Assembly: GCA_021780495.1 (NCBI GenBank)
Contig: JAJXYO010000010.1
Coordinates: forward strand, 1 to 36,867
Length of the DNA stretch: 36,867 nt
Source of the DNA: Deltaproteobacteria bacterium
GTDB lineage: Bacteria; Desulfobacterota; Desulfuromonadia; Geobacterales; Pseudopelobacteraceae
Direction of reading: 5' to 3'
In this document: positions 24,874 to 34,474 of the stretch, one piece after another
Layout: the number at the start of each line of letters is the position of its first letter
How positions within the stretch are numbered: position 1 is the stretch's first letter
Position numbers and translations under genes: made by a program
The notes under the pieces: model-generated
The model's input: the letters and a program-made list of their open reading frames with translations, nothing else
Databases searched by the model: none
What the model was told of the DNA's origin: nothing

Positions 24874-27659
24874 TACGCCGCCAATGCCTCATTCATTTCA
24901 TCAATCAGTTTATCCATTTTTGCACCGAACAACTGATACATCTTCCCCAGCCCACCCTGACCATCAAACGGCGCAAGCTCCAGATCATCCCGCTCAATAT
25001 GCATCGAACTGATGATATGGTCACGGATCACCCGGAGCCACTCCATCTGCTCTTCATTGAACTTTTCACCTTTGCCGGAATGGCGCTTCAAGACCCAGTT
25101 CTGGAAGTTGCGGCGCACAGTGTCATCATAGGCGGTTAGTTTTTTGTCCGTACCGCACACCCGGCGGATCAACCCGACCAGGGCCGACAACTCCGAGATC
25201 GGTTGGCTTCCCTTGTAATTGTCCAGATGTCCGTATGCCTGCCAGACACGCAGCGGCGCCAGCTTGGGCTTATCGGCTTTCAGCATTTCCAGCACCTGAT
25301 TGATCATGGCAAAGGTCAACTCGCGCCGCCGGTGGGGCTGTTTGAAAAAGATCGTCAGGGCCTCGATAGTATCCTGCTGTCCTTCAAGATAGGCCGCAAA
25401 CTCATCGGCCATTGCCCGGGCATTTACCTCGGCGTCCTTGTCCCACTCGGCCCGCAGGACCTTATCAAGATTTTCGTGGTCAATGGTCTGTTCCTTGTCG
25501 CGGCGTATGCAGTCGATCAGGTCGATCAGCGGTCCGGTCAAGACACGTGCAGCCAGGCTGACAAGCTGTTCCTGTGCTTTCTGTCGCAGAGTATCACCGG
25601 GATCAGCAATCTCTTTTCCGGCCAGTTCCAGCGCCCTGGCCTCGATGTTGTCGGCGTCGATGGCCGACAGGAGATTGCCCACAATGGTGGTGAGTTCCAC
25701 CCCACCGGCGGCAGTCTTGACCTTTTGCTGTTCCGCCGGAGTCAGCTCTTTATTGAGTCGCGCCAGCCGTCCGGCCAGAGAACTGACGGTATCCTCATCG
25801 TGGACGCCCATCATGACACCCATGGCCAAGTCTCTCAAAGGCACCGTGGGTTTGGTGATGAGCGGCTGGCTGGCGGTCTTGAGCGATTTGGTCACGCCGA
25901 TGGCATCGACGATCACGTAATGGGTTTTGGCCGTAACCGCCGACGGGGTTACTTTCTTCAGATCGTCCAGGTCAAGCGTCCGTGTCCCACGCCCCTTCAT
26001 CTGCTCGAAGTAGTTCCGGCTCTTTACATCGCGCATAAAAAGCAGACACTCCAGCGGCTTGACGTCGGTGCCGGTAGCAACCATATCCACGGTAACGGCA
26101 ATTCGGGGATAATAAGCGTTACGGAATTCGGCCAGAACGGATTTCGGGTCCTCTTCGACCTTGGTCAGGTACGTCAACTTCTTGCAGAAGGCTTTCCCTT
26201 CATCGAATTCTTCACGCACGATCTTGATTATGTCTTCGGCGTGGCTGTCAGTTTTAGCAAAGATCAGGGTCTTGGGCACTTCTTTCCTGCCGGGGAAGAT
26301 CTCCGGTAGCTTTTCACGGAACGTGCGGATGACTGTGCGTATCTGATTCTTGTTTACGATCTCCTTGTCGAGCTTCTGAGCAGAATAGACTGCATCCTCG
26401 TCCTGCTGTTCCCAGCGTTTCTTTCGGGTGATTCGTTCCCGCTTTTCCACCAGTTGCTGGGCTTTAATCGTTGCCCCCTGCTTCGTGATCTTGGTGTCAA
26501 TGACATAGACTTCATTGCCCACATTGACACCGTCGGCAACAGCCTTTTCATGGCTGTATTCGCAGACAAGGTTGTTCCTGAAATAACCGATAGTGCGGCT
26601 ATCCGGGGTTGCTGTAAGGCCGATCTGGAAGGCGTCAAAATAGTCCAGAACCTGTCGCCAGAGGTTGTAAATGGAACGGTGGCACTCATCAATGACGATG
26701 AAATCAAAAAACTCCAGCGGGATTTTCTCGCTGTACACCACCGGCATCGGCACTTTGGGCTGCACCAACTCCGCCGGGTTGATTTCTTCAGCGGCCTCAT
26801 CCAGTTCTTTATCCTTGAGTATGGCGTAAAGCCGCTGGATGGTGCTGATACAGACATGACTGTCCTTGGCTACAAAAGAAGACTTGAGCCGCTGAACGTT
26901 GTAAAGCTCTGTGAACTTGCGGTTGTCGTCCGTAGGCACAAAGGCCATCATTTCCTGCTCGGCCTGTTCGCCAAGATTCTTGGTATCCACCAGGAACAGA
27001 ATGCGTTTGGCGTCGGCATACTTGAGCAGGCGATACATGGCAGTTATGGCGGTATAGGTCTTTCCGGCCCCCGTGGCCATCTGGATCAGAGCCCGCGGCC
27101 GGTTTGCCTTGAACGAGGTTTCCAGGTTGGTAATAGCGAGTTCCTGACAATCACGTAGTTTTAACTCATTGGCAGGCAGTTTCTGCGGATTGAGCAGCGG
27201 AATGCGCTGCAAGCGCCCTCGAAGTGAAGCGTCTTGCGAGAGCCATTCACCTAGGGTCTCGGGACGATGAAAGCTAAAAACCTCGTCGGAACGGGGCTTG
27301 GGATCACGTTGGTCGGTAAACTGGGTAATAATACCGGTGCTTTCGTACAGAAAGGGTAACGGGACATTGTTGTTTACCCACTTCAGTTTTGCGGCTGCGT
27401 AGTCTTCGGTTTGCGCTTCATGGGCCGTCAAGCGGTGCCCTTCCTCTTCCCGTTTCGCCTCGATTACCCCCACAGCTTTCTTGTTGACGAACAGAACATA
27501 ATCGGCAGGGCCAGTATCGGTCGGGTACTCGCGCACCGCTTGCCCCAGTCCGGCGTTTAAGTCAATCTTTTTGACGGATTGAACCTTCCAGCCGGCCTGT
27601 CTGAGCAGGTCATCAATATGGTCGCGGGCAATTTGTTCAGGGTTTTGGTTGTCGGCCAT
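24873..27659 (-). CDS. hsdR: Type I restriction subunit HsdR (second system)
   Basis: The 928-residue protein has a PD-(D/E)xK nuclease (PAD at 51-53, EAK at 67-69), Walker A ATGAGKT at 195-201, DECH at 324-327, LGLTATP and QMKGRGTR. A long C-terminal region resembles the EcoEI R domain. I set the start at 27659 (MADNQNPEQIARDHIDDLLRQAGW) because AGGA lies about five bases upstream. The ATG at 27671 would include that site in the gene. It is first in the operon, and its TAA overlaps the hsdS ATG. It lacks the cysteine repeat of the other HsdR. Confidence 0.95.
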   Translation of the reverse strand: MADNQNPEQIARDHIDDLLRQAGWKVQSVKKIDLNAGLGQAVREYPTDTGPADYVLFVNKKAVGVIEAKREEEGHRLTAHEAQTEDYAAAKLKWVNNNVPLPFLYESTGIITQFTDQRDPKPRSDEVFSFHRPETLGEWLSQDASLRGRLQRIPLLNPQKLPANELKLRDCQELAITNLETSFKANRPRALIQMATGAGKTYTAITAMYRLLKYADAKRILFLVDTKNLGEQAEQEMMAFVPTDDNRKFTELYNVQRLKSSFVAKDSHVCISTIQRLYAILKDKELDEAAEEINPAELVQPKVPMPVVYSEKIPLEFFDFIVIDECHRSIYNLWRQVLDYFDAFQIGLTATPDSRTIGYFRNNLVCEYSHEKAVADGVNVGNEVYVIDTKITKQGATIKAQQLVEKRERITRKKRWEQQDEDAVYSAQKLDKEIVNKNQIRTVIRTFREKLPEIFPGRKEVPKTLIFAKTDSHAEDIIKIVREEFDEGKAFCKKLTYLTKVEEDPKSVLAEFRNAYYPRIAVTVDMVATGTDVKPLECLLFMRDVKSRNYFEQMKGRGTRTLDLDDLKKVTPSAVTAKTHYVIVDAIGVTKSLKTASQPLITKPTVPLRDLAMGVMMGVHDEDTVSSLAGRLARLNKELTPAEQQKVKTAAGGVELTTIVGNLLSAIDADNIEARALELAGKEIADPGDTLRQKAQEQLVSLAARVLTGPLIDLIDCIRRDKEQTIDHENLDKVLRAEWDKDAEVNARAMADEFAAYLEGQQDTIEALTIFFKQPHRRRELTFAMINQVLEMLKADKPKLAPLRVWQAYGHLDNYKGSQPISELSALVGLIRRVCGTDKKLTAYDDTVRRNFQNWVLKRHSGKGEKFNEEQMEWLRVIRDHIISSMHIERDDLELAPFDGQGGLGKMYQLFGAKMDKLIDEMNEALAA

Positions 27660-28062
27660 GGAAATCCTCATTACTACAGATCAAAGCAACTTCGTGATAG
27701 TGAAATGATAACTTGAGGGAGTGTCATCGCCCCCCATGGAATGGAGCATAGTAGTACAGAAATGATTAATAATAAAGCAACTTGAATGACTTACCTCAGA
27801 TGGCAAGGTGTAAGGATACGAAGTATCACATTATGGATAAGCCCCTGAGTTCTGATGAGGGGGAAAACCGGATTCGAAGACGGTTTCTGCATCCGCTACG
27901 ACTAGTGAAAACAGGCAGGCGGGATATTCCGGGAGCCCGCTTAAAAAGCCGCTTTACGCACGGAACTGCGGAAAATAACTATTGAAGTTTACGTGTAAAA
28001 CTCGTAAAGTCACCGCTGTTTTCAGCACTGCAGCACCCATGACAAAAGGAAAGGAACGAACA
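27660..28062. other. 403-base divergent intergenic region with no supported gene
   Basis: This gap separates the divergent hsdR (minus) and mtnP (plus). AAAGCAACTT occurs twice (about 27684 and 27774), and GAAATGAT twice (about 27701 and 27760), which may be operator sites for the R-M operon. Two short hairpins are visible: AAACCG-loop-CGGTTT near 27866-27887, and GCGGG-loop-CCCGC near 27919-27940. A short plus-strand reading frame at 27782-27985 matches no family I know and has no good ribosome binding site. I see no tRNA or riboswitch. Confidence 0.6.
27982..28010 (+). promoter_or_regulatory. Possible promoter of mtnP
   Basis: TTGAAG (27982-27987) and TAAAGT (28005-28010) are separated by 17 bases, about 53 bases before the start codon. 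Each box matches four of six consensus bases. Confidence 0.35.
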
Positions 28063-28929
<867 letters not shown>

Positions 28930-28973
28930 GTACCTTTTCGACACATCATTCCTCCCACACCCGCCGCCACTGT

Positions 28974-29002
28974 TTGAGCTTTGTCTGCCTGGGTGTTACT
29001 AT
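28974..29002 (+). promoter_or_regulatory. Promoter candidate of the ornithine cyclodeaminase-arginase operon
   Basis: TTGAGC (28974-28979) and TACTAT (28997-29002) have a 17-base spacer and lie 35 bases before the start codon. Confidence 0.4.
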
Positions 29003-29036
29003 TGAATAAAGGCAGCGCGTCGTTGGAGGATAGGTC

Positions 29037-30122
29037 ATGTCCATTATCCCCGGCTATACACCCCCTGATTTTTCTCGACCCGAACTGGTCGCCTCTCCGG
29101 TAGTGCGCGTTGAACCGGCCCCGGCCGACGGTGTGCTCCCTGAACATTTCCACGCCACCTCGAATCTCCCCGAATATGTTCACCTGGGTAATGGTGAATG
29201 GCTGCTGGCCAGGGAAGGGCGCATGGACGCGGTTATGATCCTGAGAGGGCGCACCCTGGAAGTCGTCGAGCCGCGACTGGTCAGGAAGGGCGACCCGGTC
29301 GTGGTGGGCAGGAGCGAGAACGGCGAAGAGGGCATCTACATCCATGCAAGCGGCTTTTCCCTCCCCGTTGAATCCGGCGACAAGTTCGGCTTCCGCGGCC
29401 GCGGCACCCGCGAAACCCCTTTTTCCAGCTCCTATGACCGCTTGTATGAGATCCTGCGCCACGACCGTCTGCAGGGCTGCATCGTCTGGGTGCTCGGCCC
29501 GGCAGTGGCCTTTGACCGCGACAGCCGTGATGCGATGAGCTTTCTGATTAAGCAGGGCTACTGCCATGCCCTGTTGGCCGGAAACGCGCTTGCCACCCAC
29601 GATCTTGAGGCGGCCCTCTTCCGCACCGGCCTGGGACAGGACATCTATACCCAGGTCCTGCGGCCCGGCGGTCACTGCAACCATTTGGACACCATCAATG
29701 CCGTGCGGCGCTGCGGATCGATCTCCCGGGCCATCCGGGAGCTGGGGCTCGAAGACGGCATCATCCCGGCCTGCGAAGAGAGGCAAATCCCCTATCTGCT
29801 GGCCGGGTCCATTCGCGATGACGGGCCGCTGCCCGGCGTGATCAGCGACGCCTATCAGGCCCAGGATGCCATGCGTGCCCACGCCCGGCAGGCAACCACG
29901 GTCATCGCCCTGGCCACCCAGCTGCATACTATTGCCTTCGCCAACATGCTGCCCGGCTACCGGGTCGCGGAGGATGGGACCGTGCGGCCGGTCTTCCTGT
30001 ATGTGGTGGACATGAATGAGTTCAGCGTTGACAAGCTGGCCAACCGTGGTTCTTCCCAGGCGGTGCCGATCCTGACCAATGTCCAGGATTTCATGGTCAA
30101 CCTGCGACATAACCTGGCATGA
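29037..30122 (+). CDS. LOR/SDH-domain (TIGR00300) protein, probable ornithine cyclodeaminase
   Basis: The 361-residue protein matches the family once called LOR/SDH bifunctional enzyme. Examples are archaeal ornithine cyclodeaminase and the C-terminal domain of cyanobacterial AgrE/ArgZ. Recognisable parts are PADGVLPEHFHATSNLPEY, the glycine-rich IVWVLGPAVAFDRDSR, and GHCNHLDTINAVRRCGSI. The family reaction converts ornithine to proline plus ammonia with NAD. The arginase gene follows after 13 bases and would supply ornithine, which supports this activity. GGAGG lies seven bases before the ATG. The N-terminal guanidine-hydrolase domain of AgrE is absent. The substrate is inferred. Confidence 0.75.
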   Translation: MSIIPGYTPPDFSRPELVASPVVRVEPAPADGVLPEHFHATSNLPEYVHLGNGEWLLAREGRMDAVMILRGRTLEVVEPRLVRKGDPVVVGRSENGEEGIYIHASGFSLPVESGDKFGFRGRGTRETPFSSSYDRLYEILRHDRLQGCIVWVLGPAVAFDRDSRDAMSFLIKQGYCHALLAGNALATHDLEAALFRTGLGQDIYTQVLRPGGHCNHLDTINAVRRCGSISRAIRELGLEDGIIPACEERQIPYLLAGSIRDDGPLPGVISDAYQAQDAMRAHARQATTVIALATQLHTIAFANMLPGYRVAEDGTVRPVFLYVVDMNEFSVDKLANRGSSQAVPILTNVQDFMVNLRHNLA

Positions 30123-30135
30123 AAAGGGAGGCACT

Positions 30136-31026
30136 ATGAGCAGCACTATTCGCATCATCGGCGTCCCGATCGACCTGGGCCAGAGCAAGCGCGGGGTCGA
30201 CATGGGGCCGGCGGCGGTGCGCTACGCCGGTCTGACCGCGCACCTGACCTCCCTGGGCCATACGGTCAACGACTTCGGCAATATCGCCGTGCCGATCCGG
30301 GAAACCGTGGCAGATGAGGCGCTCCGGCACTACCTCCCCTCCATCTGCGACAGCTGCCGGGCCGTCTATCAGGCCGGGCGCCTGGCGCGGGAGCAGGGCG
30401 AGATTCCGCTGTTTATCGGCGGCGACCATACCCTGGCCATCGGCTCCATCGGCGGAGTCACCCAGGTGGAACCGGCCGGGCTGATCTGGATTGACGCCCA
30501 TGCCGACTTCAACACCCCGCAGACGACGCTCACCGGCAATATCCACGGCATGACCCTGGCGGTGCTGCTGGGCGATGGCTATCCCGAACTGGTGGACATC
30601 GGGCGACCCGGCCCGAAACTCCTGCCGGAGGATGTGGTCATGATCGGCATCCGCGAGCTGGACCCGGAGGAGCGGATCCGCCTGCGGGAGAGCGGCATCG
30701 CCGTCTACACCATGCGGGACATCGACGAACGGGGCATCGGCTCGATCACCCGCGAGGCCCTGGAACGGCTCGAACACCAGGACCGGCTGCATGTCAGCCT
30801 GGACATGGACAGCCTCGACCCCCTGGCCGGGCCGGGGGTCGGCACTACCTCTCCCGGCGGTTTCAGCTACCGCGAGGCGCAGCTGCTGATGGAGATCATC
30901 GCCGACTCGCAGCGCTGCAGCTCTCTTGATATCGTGGAAATCAACCCGATCCTCGATCACCATAACCAGACCGCCCGTCTGGCGGTCGAGCTGGCCTCCT
31001 CGCTGTTCGGCAAACGGATCATGTGA
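30136..31026 (+). CDS. rocF: Arginase
   Basis: Arginase hydrolyses arginine to ornithine and urea. The 296-residue protein has all manganese ligands: GGDH (H98), DAHAD (D120, H122, D124) and SLDMDSLDP (D223, D225). The C-terminus VEINPILDHHNQTARLAVEL closely follows the Bacillus RocF pattern rather than agmatinase. GVDMGPAAVRYAGL near the start is also arginase-like. GGGAGG lies a few bases before the ATG at 30136. A longer in-frame start inside the upstream gene has no such site. It is the second gene of the arginine operon. No urease genes are present in the window, so urea would leave the cell or be used elsewhere. Confidence 0.92.
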   Translation: MSSTIRIIGVPIDLGQSKRGVDMGPAAVRYAGLTAHLTSLGHTVNDFGNIAVPIRETVADEALRHYLPSICDSCRAVYQAGRLAREQGEIPLFIGGDHTLAIGSIGGVTQVEPAGLIWIDAHADFNTPQTTLTGNIHGMTLAVLLGDGYPELVDIGRPGPKLLPEDVVMIGIRELDPEERIRLRESGIAVYTMRDIDERGIGSITREALERLEHQDRLHVSLDMDSLDPLAGPGVGTTSPGGFSYREAQLLMEIIADSQRCSSLDIVEINPILDHHNQTARLAVELASSLFGKRIM

Positions 31027-31141
31027 CTGCTTCCGTATCAGCACCCCACGCCGCCTTTCGGAGTAGCGGCACTCGCAGACCTTCGTGATTGCAAAACAGC
31101 CTCATTTTGTATATCGTTACCACCCTGACAGCACTGCCCGC

Positions 31142-31227
31142 ATACGACCCCTGACCCGGATAAAACCGGATAAGTGCGTTAACGAACTTATTTTCGCGCC
31201 AAAAAGCGCATAAAATAATTTCTAACT
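31142..31227. repeat. Palindromic repeat, copy B, in the pfkB leader
   Basis: This is the second copy of the element found in gspD. The arms (31178-31199 and 31206-31226) pair over about 20 bases with a two-base bulge, a mismatch and a six-base loop containing CAAAAA. The innermost stem is GCGC. It ends five bases before the AAGGAG of the pfkB ribosome binding site, so it would form a hairpin in the mRNA leader if transcribed. Confidence 0.8.
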
Positions 31228-31247
31228 TACCAAGGAGAACACCAGAC

Positions 31248-32165
31248 ATGAGCATCGTTGTAGTCGGCACCGTGGCCTTTGACACGGTTGAAACCCCCTT
31301 CGGCAGGGGAGAATATGTTCTGGGGGGCTCGGCCACCTATTTTTCCACCTCGGCCAGCTTCTTCACCGATGTTTCTCTGGTTGCCGTGGTCGGCGAAGAC
31401 TTCCCCGACGAGCATGTCCAATTCCTGCAGTCCCGCGATATCGATACCGACGGCCTGCAGCGCATCCCCGGCAAGACTTTTCACTGGAGCGGCAAATACG
31501 GGTACGACCTGAACGAGGCACAAACCCTTGATACCCAGCTCAACGTGCTGACGGAGTTCAAACCCGATCTTCCGGAAGCCTACCGCGAGGCCGAGTACCT
31601 CTTTCTGGCCAATATCGATCCGGAACTGCAGATGGAGGTCCTGGAGCAGATGCAGAAACCGAAACTGGTGGCCTGCGATACCATGAATTTCTGGATATCC
31701 TCCAAACCGGAGGCACTGCGCAGGGTTCTGCAAAAGGTCGATATCGTCGTAATCAACGAGGGAGAGGCGCGCCAGTTCACCGGCGAAGCCAATCTGGTCA
31801 AAGCCGCCCGCCAGATCATCGCCCTGGGATGCAAGCGGCTGGTGGTCAAGCGCGGCGAATACGGCGTACTTATGTTCACGACCGACACGGTCTTTGCCGC
31901 TCCGGCCTATCCGCTGGAGGAGGTATTCGACCCGACCGGCGCCGGCGATACCTTTGCCGGGGGTTTTATGGGCTATCTGGCCAATACCGGAGACCTGTCC
32001 GAAGAGGGCATCCGCCAGGCGATAATCTTCGGTTCGGTCATGGCATCCTTCAACGTGGAGGATTTCAGCCTCAACCGCATGAAGCGCCTGGATTACAAGG
32101 AAATCGAGGCCCGCTACAAGAGCTTCAAGTCCTTGACCAGTTTCCGCGACATTGTCCCGCTCTAA
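31248..32165 (+). CDS. PfkB-family sugar/nucleoside kinase
   Basis: The 305-residue protein has the N-terminal GG motif (GGSATYFSTSASFF) and the ATP-site signature DPTGAGDTFAGGF at 228-240, with catalytic D234. These define the ribokinase/PfkB fold. The substrate may be a sugar, nucleoside or sugar phosphate and cannot be read from the sequence. AAGGAG lies ten bases upstream of the ATG. It stands alone between the arginase gene and a TPR gene, each with a separate gap, and its leader holds repeat copy B. Confidence 0.9.
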   Translation: MSIVVVGTVAFDTVETPFGRGEYVLGGSATYFSTSASFFTDVSLVAVVGEDFPDEHVQFLQSRDIDTDGLQRIPGKTFHWSGKYGYDLNEAQTLDTQLNVLTEFKPDLPEAYREAEYLFLANIDPELQMEVLEQMQKPKLVACDTMNFWISSKPEALRRVLQKVDIVVINEGEARQFTGEANLVKAARQIIALGCKRLVVKRGEYGVLMFTTDTVFAAPAYPLEEVFDPTGAGDTFAGGFMGYLANTGDLSEEGIRQAIIFGSVMASFNVEDFSLNRMKRLDYKEIEARYKSFKSLTSFRDIVPL

Positions 32166-32177
32166 CCCTTCGTTTTA

Positions 32178-32206
32178 TTGACAATGTCCTTTAAATTTGC
32201 TAGTTT
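32178..32206 (+). promoter_or_regulatory. Sigma70-type promoter of the TPR-RodZ genes
   Basis: A perfect TTGACA (32178-32183) and TAGTTT (32201-32206) are separated by 17 bases, 54 bases before the TPR start. Confidence 0.6.
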
Positions 32207-32260
32207 TTCCCAGCACTCAGCGCAGATTTCATCCCGAATGGGATACCCGGGAACCATCGC

Positions 32261-33010
32261 ATGAAACATGCCATTACCCTCCTGCTTATTCTGGCCATTG
32301 GCGGCTGCGCCAGCGGACGCGACCAGAAGTTCGGCAAGAGCGACCCTGCCGCATACCATTACCAGATGGGACTTTCCTATCTGGGTGAGCGCAACTATAC
32401 CTCGGCGCTGATCGAATTGACCGAAGCGGAAAAACTTGATCCGGACAACCCCGATCTGCTCTATAAACTGGGCATGGCCTATATCGGTAAACGACGCCCT
32501 GACCTGGCCGAGCCGAGGCTGCAGAAAGCGATCATGCTCAAGCCGAACAATTCGGCGGCCCGCAATGATCTGGGGGTTGCCTATCTTGACCTCAAACGCT
32601 GGGACAGCGCCATTCAGCAGTTTAAGATCGTAAAGGACGACATTTTTTACGAGGACAGCGAGAATGCCACCATCAATCTGGGGCTGGCCTATCTGGGAAA
32701 GGGAGATTATCCCAAGGCGCTACAGGAATTGCGGGCCGTGGCCGCCGGCAATCCGCGCAACCCGGTTGTCCACCTTTCCCTGGGGCGGGTTCTGTTTGCC
32801 ATGGACAAGACCGAGCAAGCCATTGCCGAATACAAGAAGGCGCTCGGCATTTACAGTGAATTTGGCGCGGCTCATTATTATATCGGCCTGGCCTACCTCA
32901 AACTCAACAATGTGGCCGCCGCCCGGGCCTCCTTCAAGGAAGCCGTTCGCATCATGCCTGATTCGGACCTGGGAAATTCATCGCTTGGATACCTGGATCT
33001 TCTGAAATAG
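32261..33010 (+). CDS. TPR-repeat lipoprotein (PilF/PilW-like)
   Basis: The 249-residue protein has a lipoprotein signal (LLILAIGGC, lipobox cysteine at 16) and about six tetratricopeptide repeats, for example AYHYQMGLSYLGERNYTSAL and NPDLLYKLGMAYIGKRRPDLA. The size and layout match PilF/PilW lipoproteins that help type IV pilus secretins assemble, but TPR lipoproteins are diverse and no pilus gene is adjacent. The ATG has only a weak ribosome binding site. It is followed after 11 bases by a RodZ-like gene, so both probably form an operon. Confidence 0.8.
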   Translation: MKHAITLLLILAIGGCASGRDQKFGKSDPAAYHYQMGLSYLGERNYTSALIELTEAEKLDPDNPDLLYKLGMAYIGKRRPDLAEPRLQKAIMLKPNNSAARNDLGVAYLDLKRWDSAIQQFKIVKDDIFYEDSENATINLGLAYLGKGDYPKALQELRAVAAGNPRNPVVHLSLGRVLFAMDKTEQAIAEYKKALGIYSEFGAAHYYIGLAYLKLNNVAAARASFKEAVRIMPDSDLGNSSLGYLDLLK

Positions 33011-33021
33011 ACGAGGCGCTC

Positions 33022-33891
33022 TTGCCAGATTTTGAGAAAAACGGTATCGATCCTTCAGCATCATCACCGGGCGCCATCCTCAAGCGTTGTCGTGAATACC
33101 ACGACCTGACGCTTGAAGAGGCCGAGGAATCCACCAAGATCGGTGCAAACTATCTATCGGCCCTGGAAGAGAACCAGATCAGCCAATTTGCCAGCCTGGC
33201 GTATCTCAGGGGCTTTTTACGAATCTACTCCACCTATCTCGGCCTTAACCCCGACGACATGATCCGCTTGTACGACAAGCTGCATTCGACCGGCAGCGGG
33301 AAAGGCGAACAGAGCGCCGGCACGGCCGGTGCTGTTGGCGCACCTTCAAGAAAGAGATTCCCGCTCCAGAAACTGGCCATTCCCGCAGTCATTCTCGCCC
33401 TGATCATCATCACCGCAACCTTCATCAACCGATCACCCGCCCCCCCTGTCCGCCCGAAACCGCCGGCGGTTACGACACAATCGGCAGCGCCAACACCCGC
33501 ACCCATTCAACAGGCGCCTTCCACCGCCAGAAAGGCTGCCCCGGCCAGGACACCCTCTGAGACCGTGGTTGAGCAAAAACGCGGCGACTCCCCGCCGCCC
33601 GCACAGACCCTGCTGCAAAAGCCACCGGCCGAAAACGCCAGAGGCTTCGTTGTTCGGTTGCTGGTCACTCAAAACGGCACATTGACCGTCAACATCGATG
33701 ACTCCACATCCCAGGCCTATGACCTTGCCGTTGGCGACAGCATCGAATGGAAAGCCGATCGGACCATCTCACTTGAATTGTCCAACGCAGGGGGAGTTGA
33801 AGCCGAGTTGAACGGCAATCCACTCAAACCCTTCGGCCAGCCCGGCAAACCCGCAACCGTTGTTATTGACTCCGAGGGAGTAAGGCAATAA
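33022..33891 (+). CDS. RodZ-like membrane protein with N-terminal helix-turn-helix
   Basis: The 289-residue protein has a RodZ-type HTH (about 17-80; GAILKRCREYHDLTLEEAEE, then YLRGFLRIYSTYLGLN). One membrane helix (about 115-135) follows, then a proline/alanine-rich linker (138-210) and a C-terminal DUF4115-like beta domain. RodZ links the MreB cytoskeleton to the cell wall machinery; homologues in this group may serve other envelope roles. The TTG start is supported by GAGG five bases upstream. There is no better ATG in frame. Confidence 0.87.
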   Translation: MPDFEKNGIDPSASSPGAILKRCREYHDLTLEEAEESTKIGANYLSALEENQISQFASLAYLRGFLRIYSTYLGLNPDDMIRLYDKLHSTGSGKGEQSAGTAGAVGAPSRKRFPLQKLAIPAVILALIIITATFINRSPAPPVRPKPPAVTTQSAAPTPAPIQQAPSTARKAAPARTPSETVVEQKRGDSPPPAQTLLQKPPAENARGFVVRLLVTQNGTLTVNIDDSTSQAYDLAVGDSIEWKADRTISLELSNAGGVEAELNGNPLKPFGQPGKPATVVIDSEGVRQ

Positions 33892-34001
33892 GAGGCTTGG
33901 CTGTAACGGATCCACTATTCTCCCAAAATTCATGAACCTGGCTCATTCCACCAGCAGATTTATCCGGTCGAAAACCGCTTGAATAATAAATCTTGGGCAC
34001 C

Positions 34002-34029
34002 TTGACAGCGCTTCGCCCTGTGCTAGTAT
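34002..34029 (+). promoter_or_regulatory. Sigma70-type promoter of the signalling cluster
   Basis: TTGACA (34002-34007) and TAGTAT (34024-34029) have a 16-base spacer, 31 bases before the GTG start. Confidence 0.65.
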
Positions 34030-34060
34030 TTGTGCTATAGTTCAGGAAGAGGAGCACTGC

Positions 34061-34474
34061 GTGGTAACCATGCCGAAACGAATACTGGTGGTAGACGACG
34101 AGGAGAATGCCCGCATCGCCCTCTCTAAAATCCTGACCCGCGAAGGCTATGATGTGGTGTCAGCGGGTAATGGCTTCGAAGCACTAAATTATCTGCGCGC
34201 CAAGGATGTAGAATTGATCATCACCGACTTGAATATGCCGGAAATGAATGGCATGACCTTTCTGAGGGAGTTAAACCGCAGCCATCCTTCCTGCAACGTG
34301 ATCATGATCACCGCCTATGGCGAGGCTGAGTCATACATAGAGGCCATGAATCTGGGGGCTTTCGAATACATCAACAAACCGGTAAAAGTAGACGAACTGA
34401 ATAAAATCATCAGCAAAATTTTCATGCACACATCAGATGGCCAAAATAAGGAGATACACCATGAAACCGTTTGA
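34061..34474 (+). CDS. Single-domain response regulator
   Basis: The 137-residue protein is a lone receiver domain: acidic pair D12-D13 (VVDDEENAR), phospho-acceptor D56 (IITDLNMPEMNG), the conserved T in MITAYGEA and K in INKPVK. It has no output domain. The GTG start is preceded by GAGGAG six bases away; ATG 34070 is the alternative. Its end overlaps the following universal stress gene by 14 bases. Confidence 0.93.
   Translation: MVTMPKRILVVDDEENARIALSKILTREGYDVVSAGNGFEALNYLRAKDVELIITDLNMPEMNGMTFLRELNRSHPSCNVIMITAYGEAESYIEAMNLGAFEYINKPVKVDELNKIISKIFMHTSDGQNKEIHHETV

Noticed and set aside
27852..27882. CTGATGA followed by CGAA, resembling a hammerhead ribozyme core
   Set aside because: The stems needed around the core do not form, so the match is probably chance.
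27782..27985. Short plus-strand reading frame in the gap before mtnP
   Set aside because: No ribosome binding site and no recognisable family. It also overlaps the probable mtnP promoter.
32238..32264. Eight-codon reading frame whose TGA overlaps the ATG of the TPR gene
   Set aside because: It has no ribosome binding site, and so short a frame is expected by chance. Translational coupling cannot be argued from one sequence.
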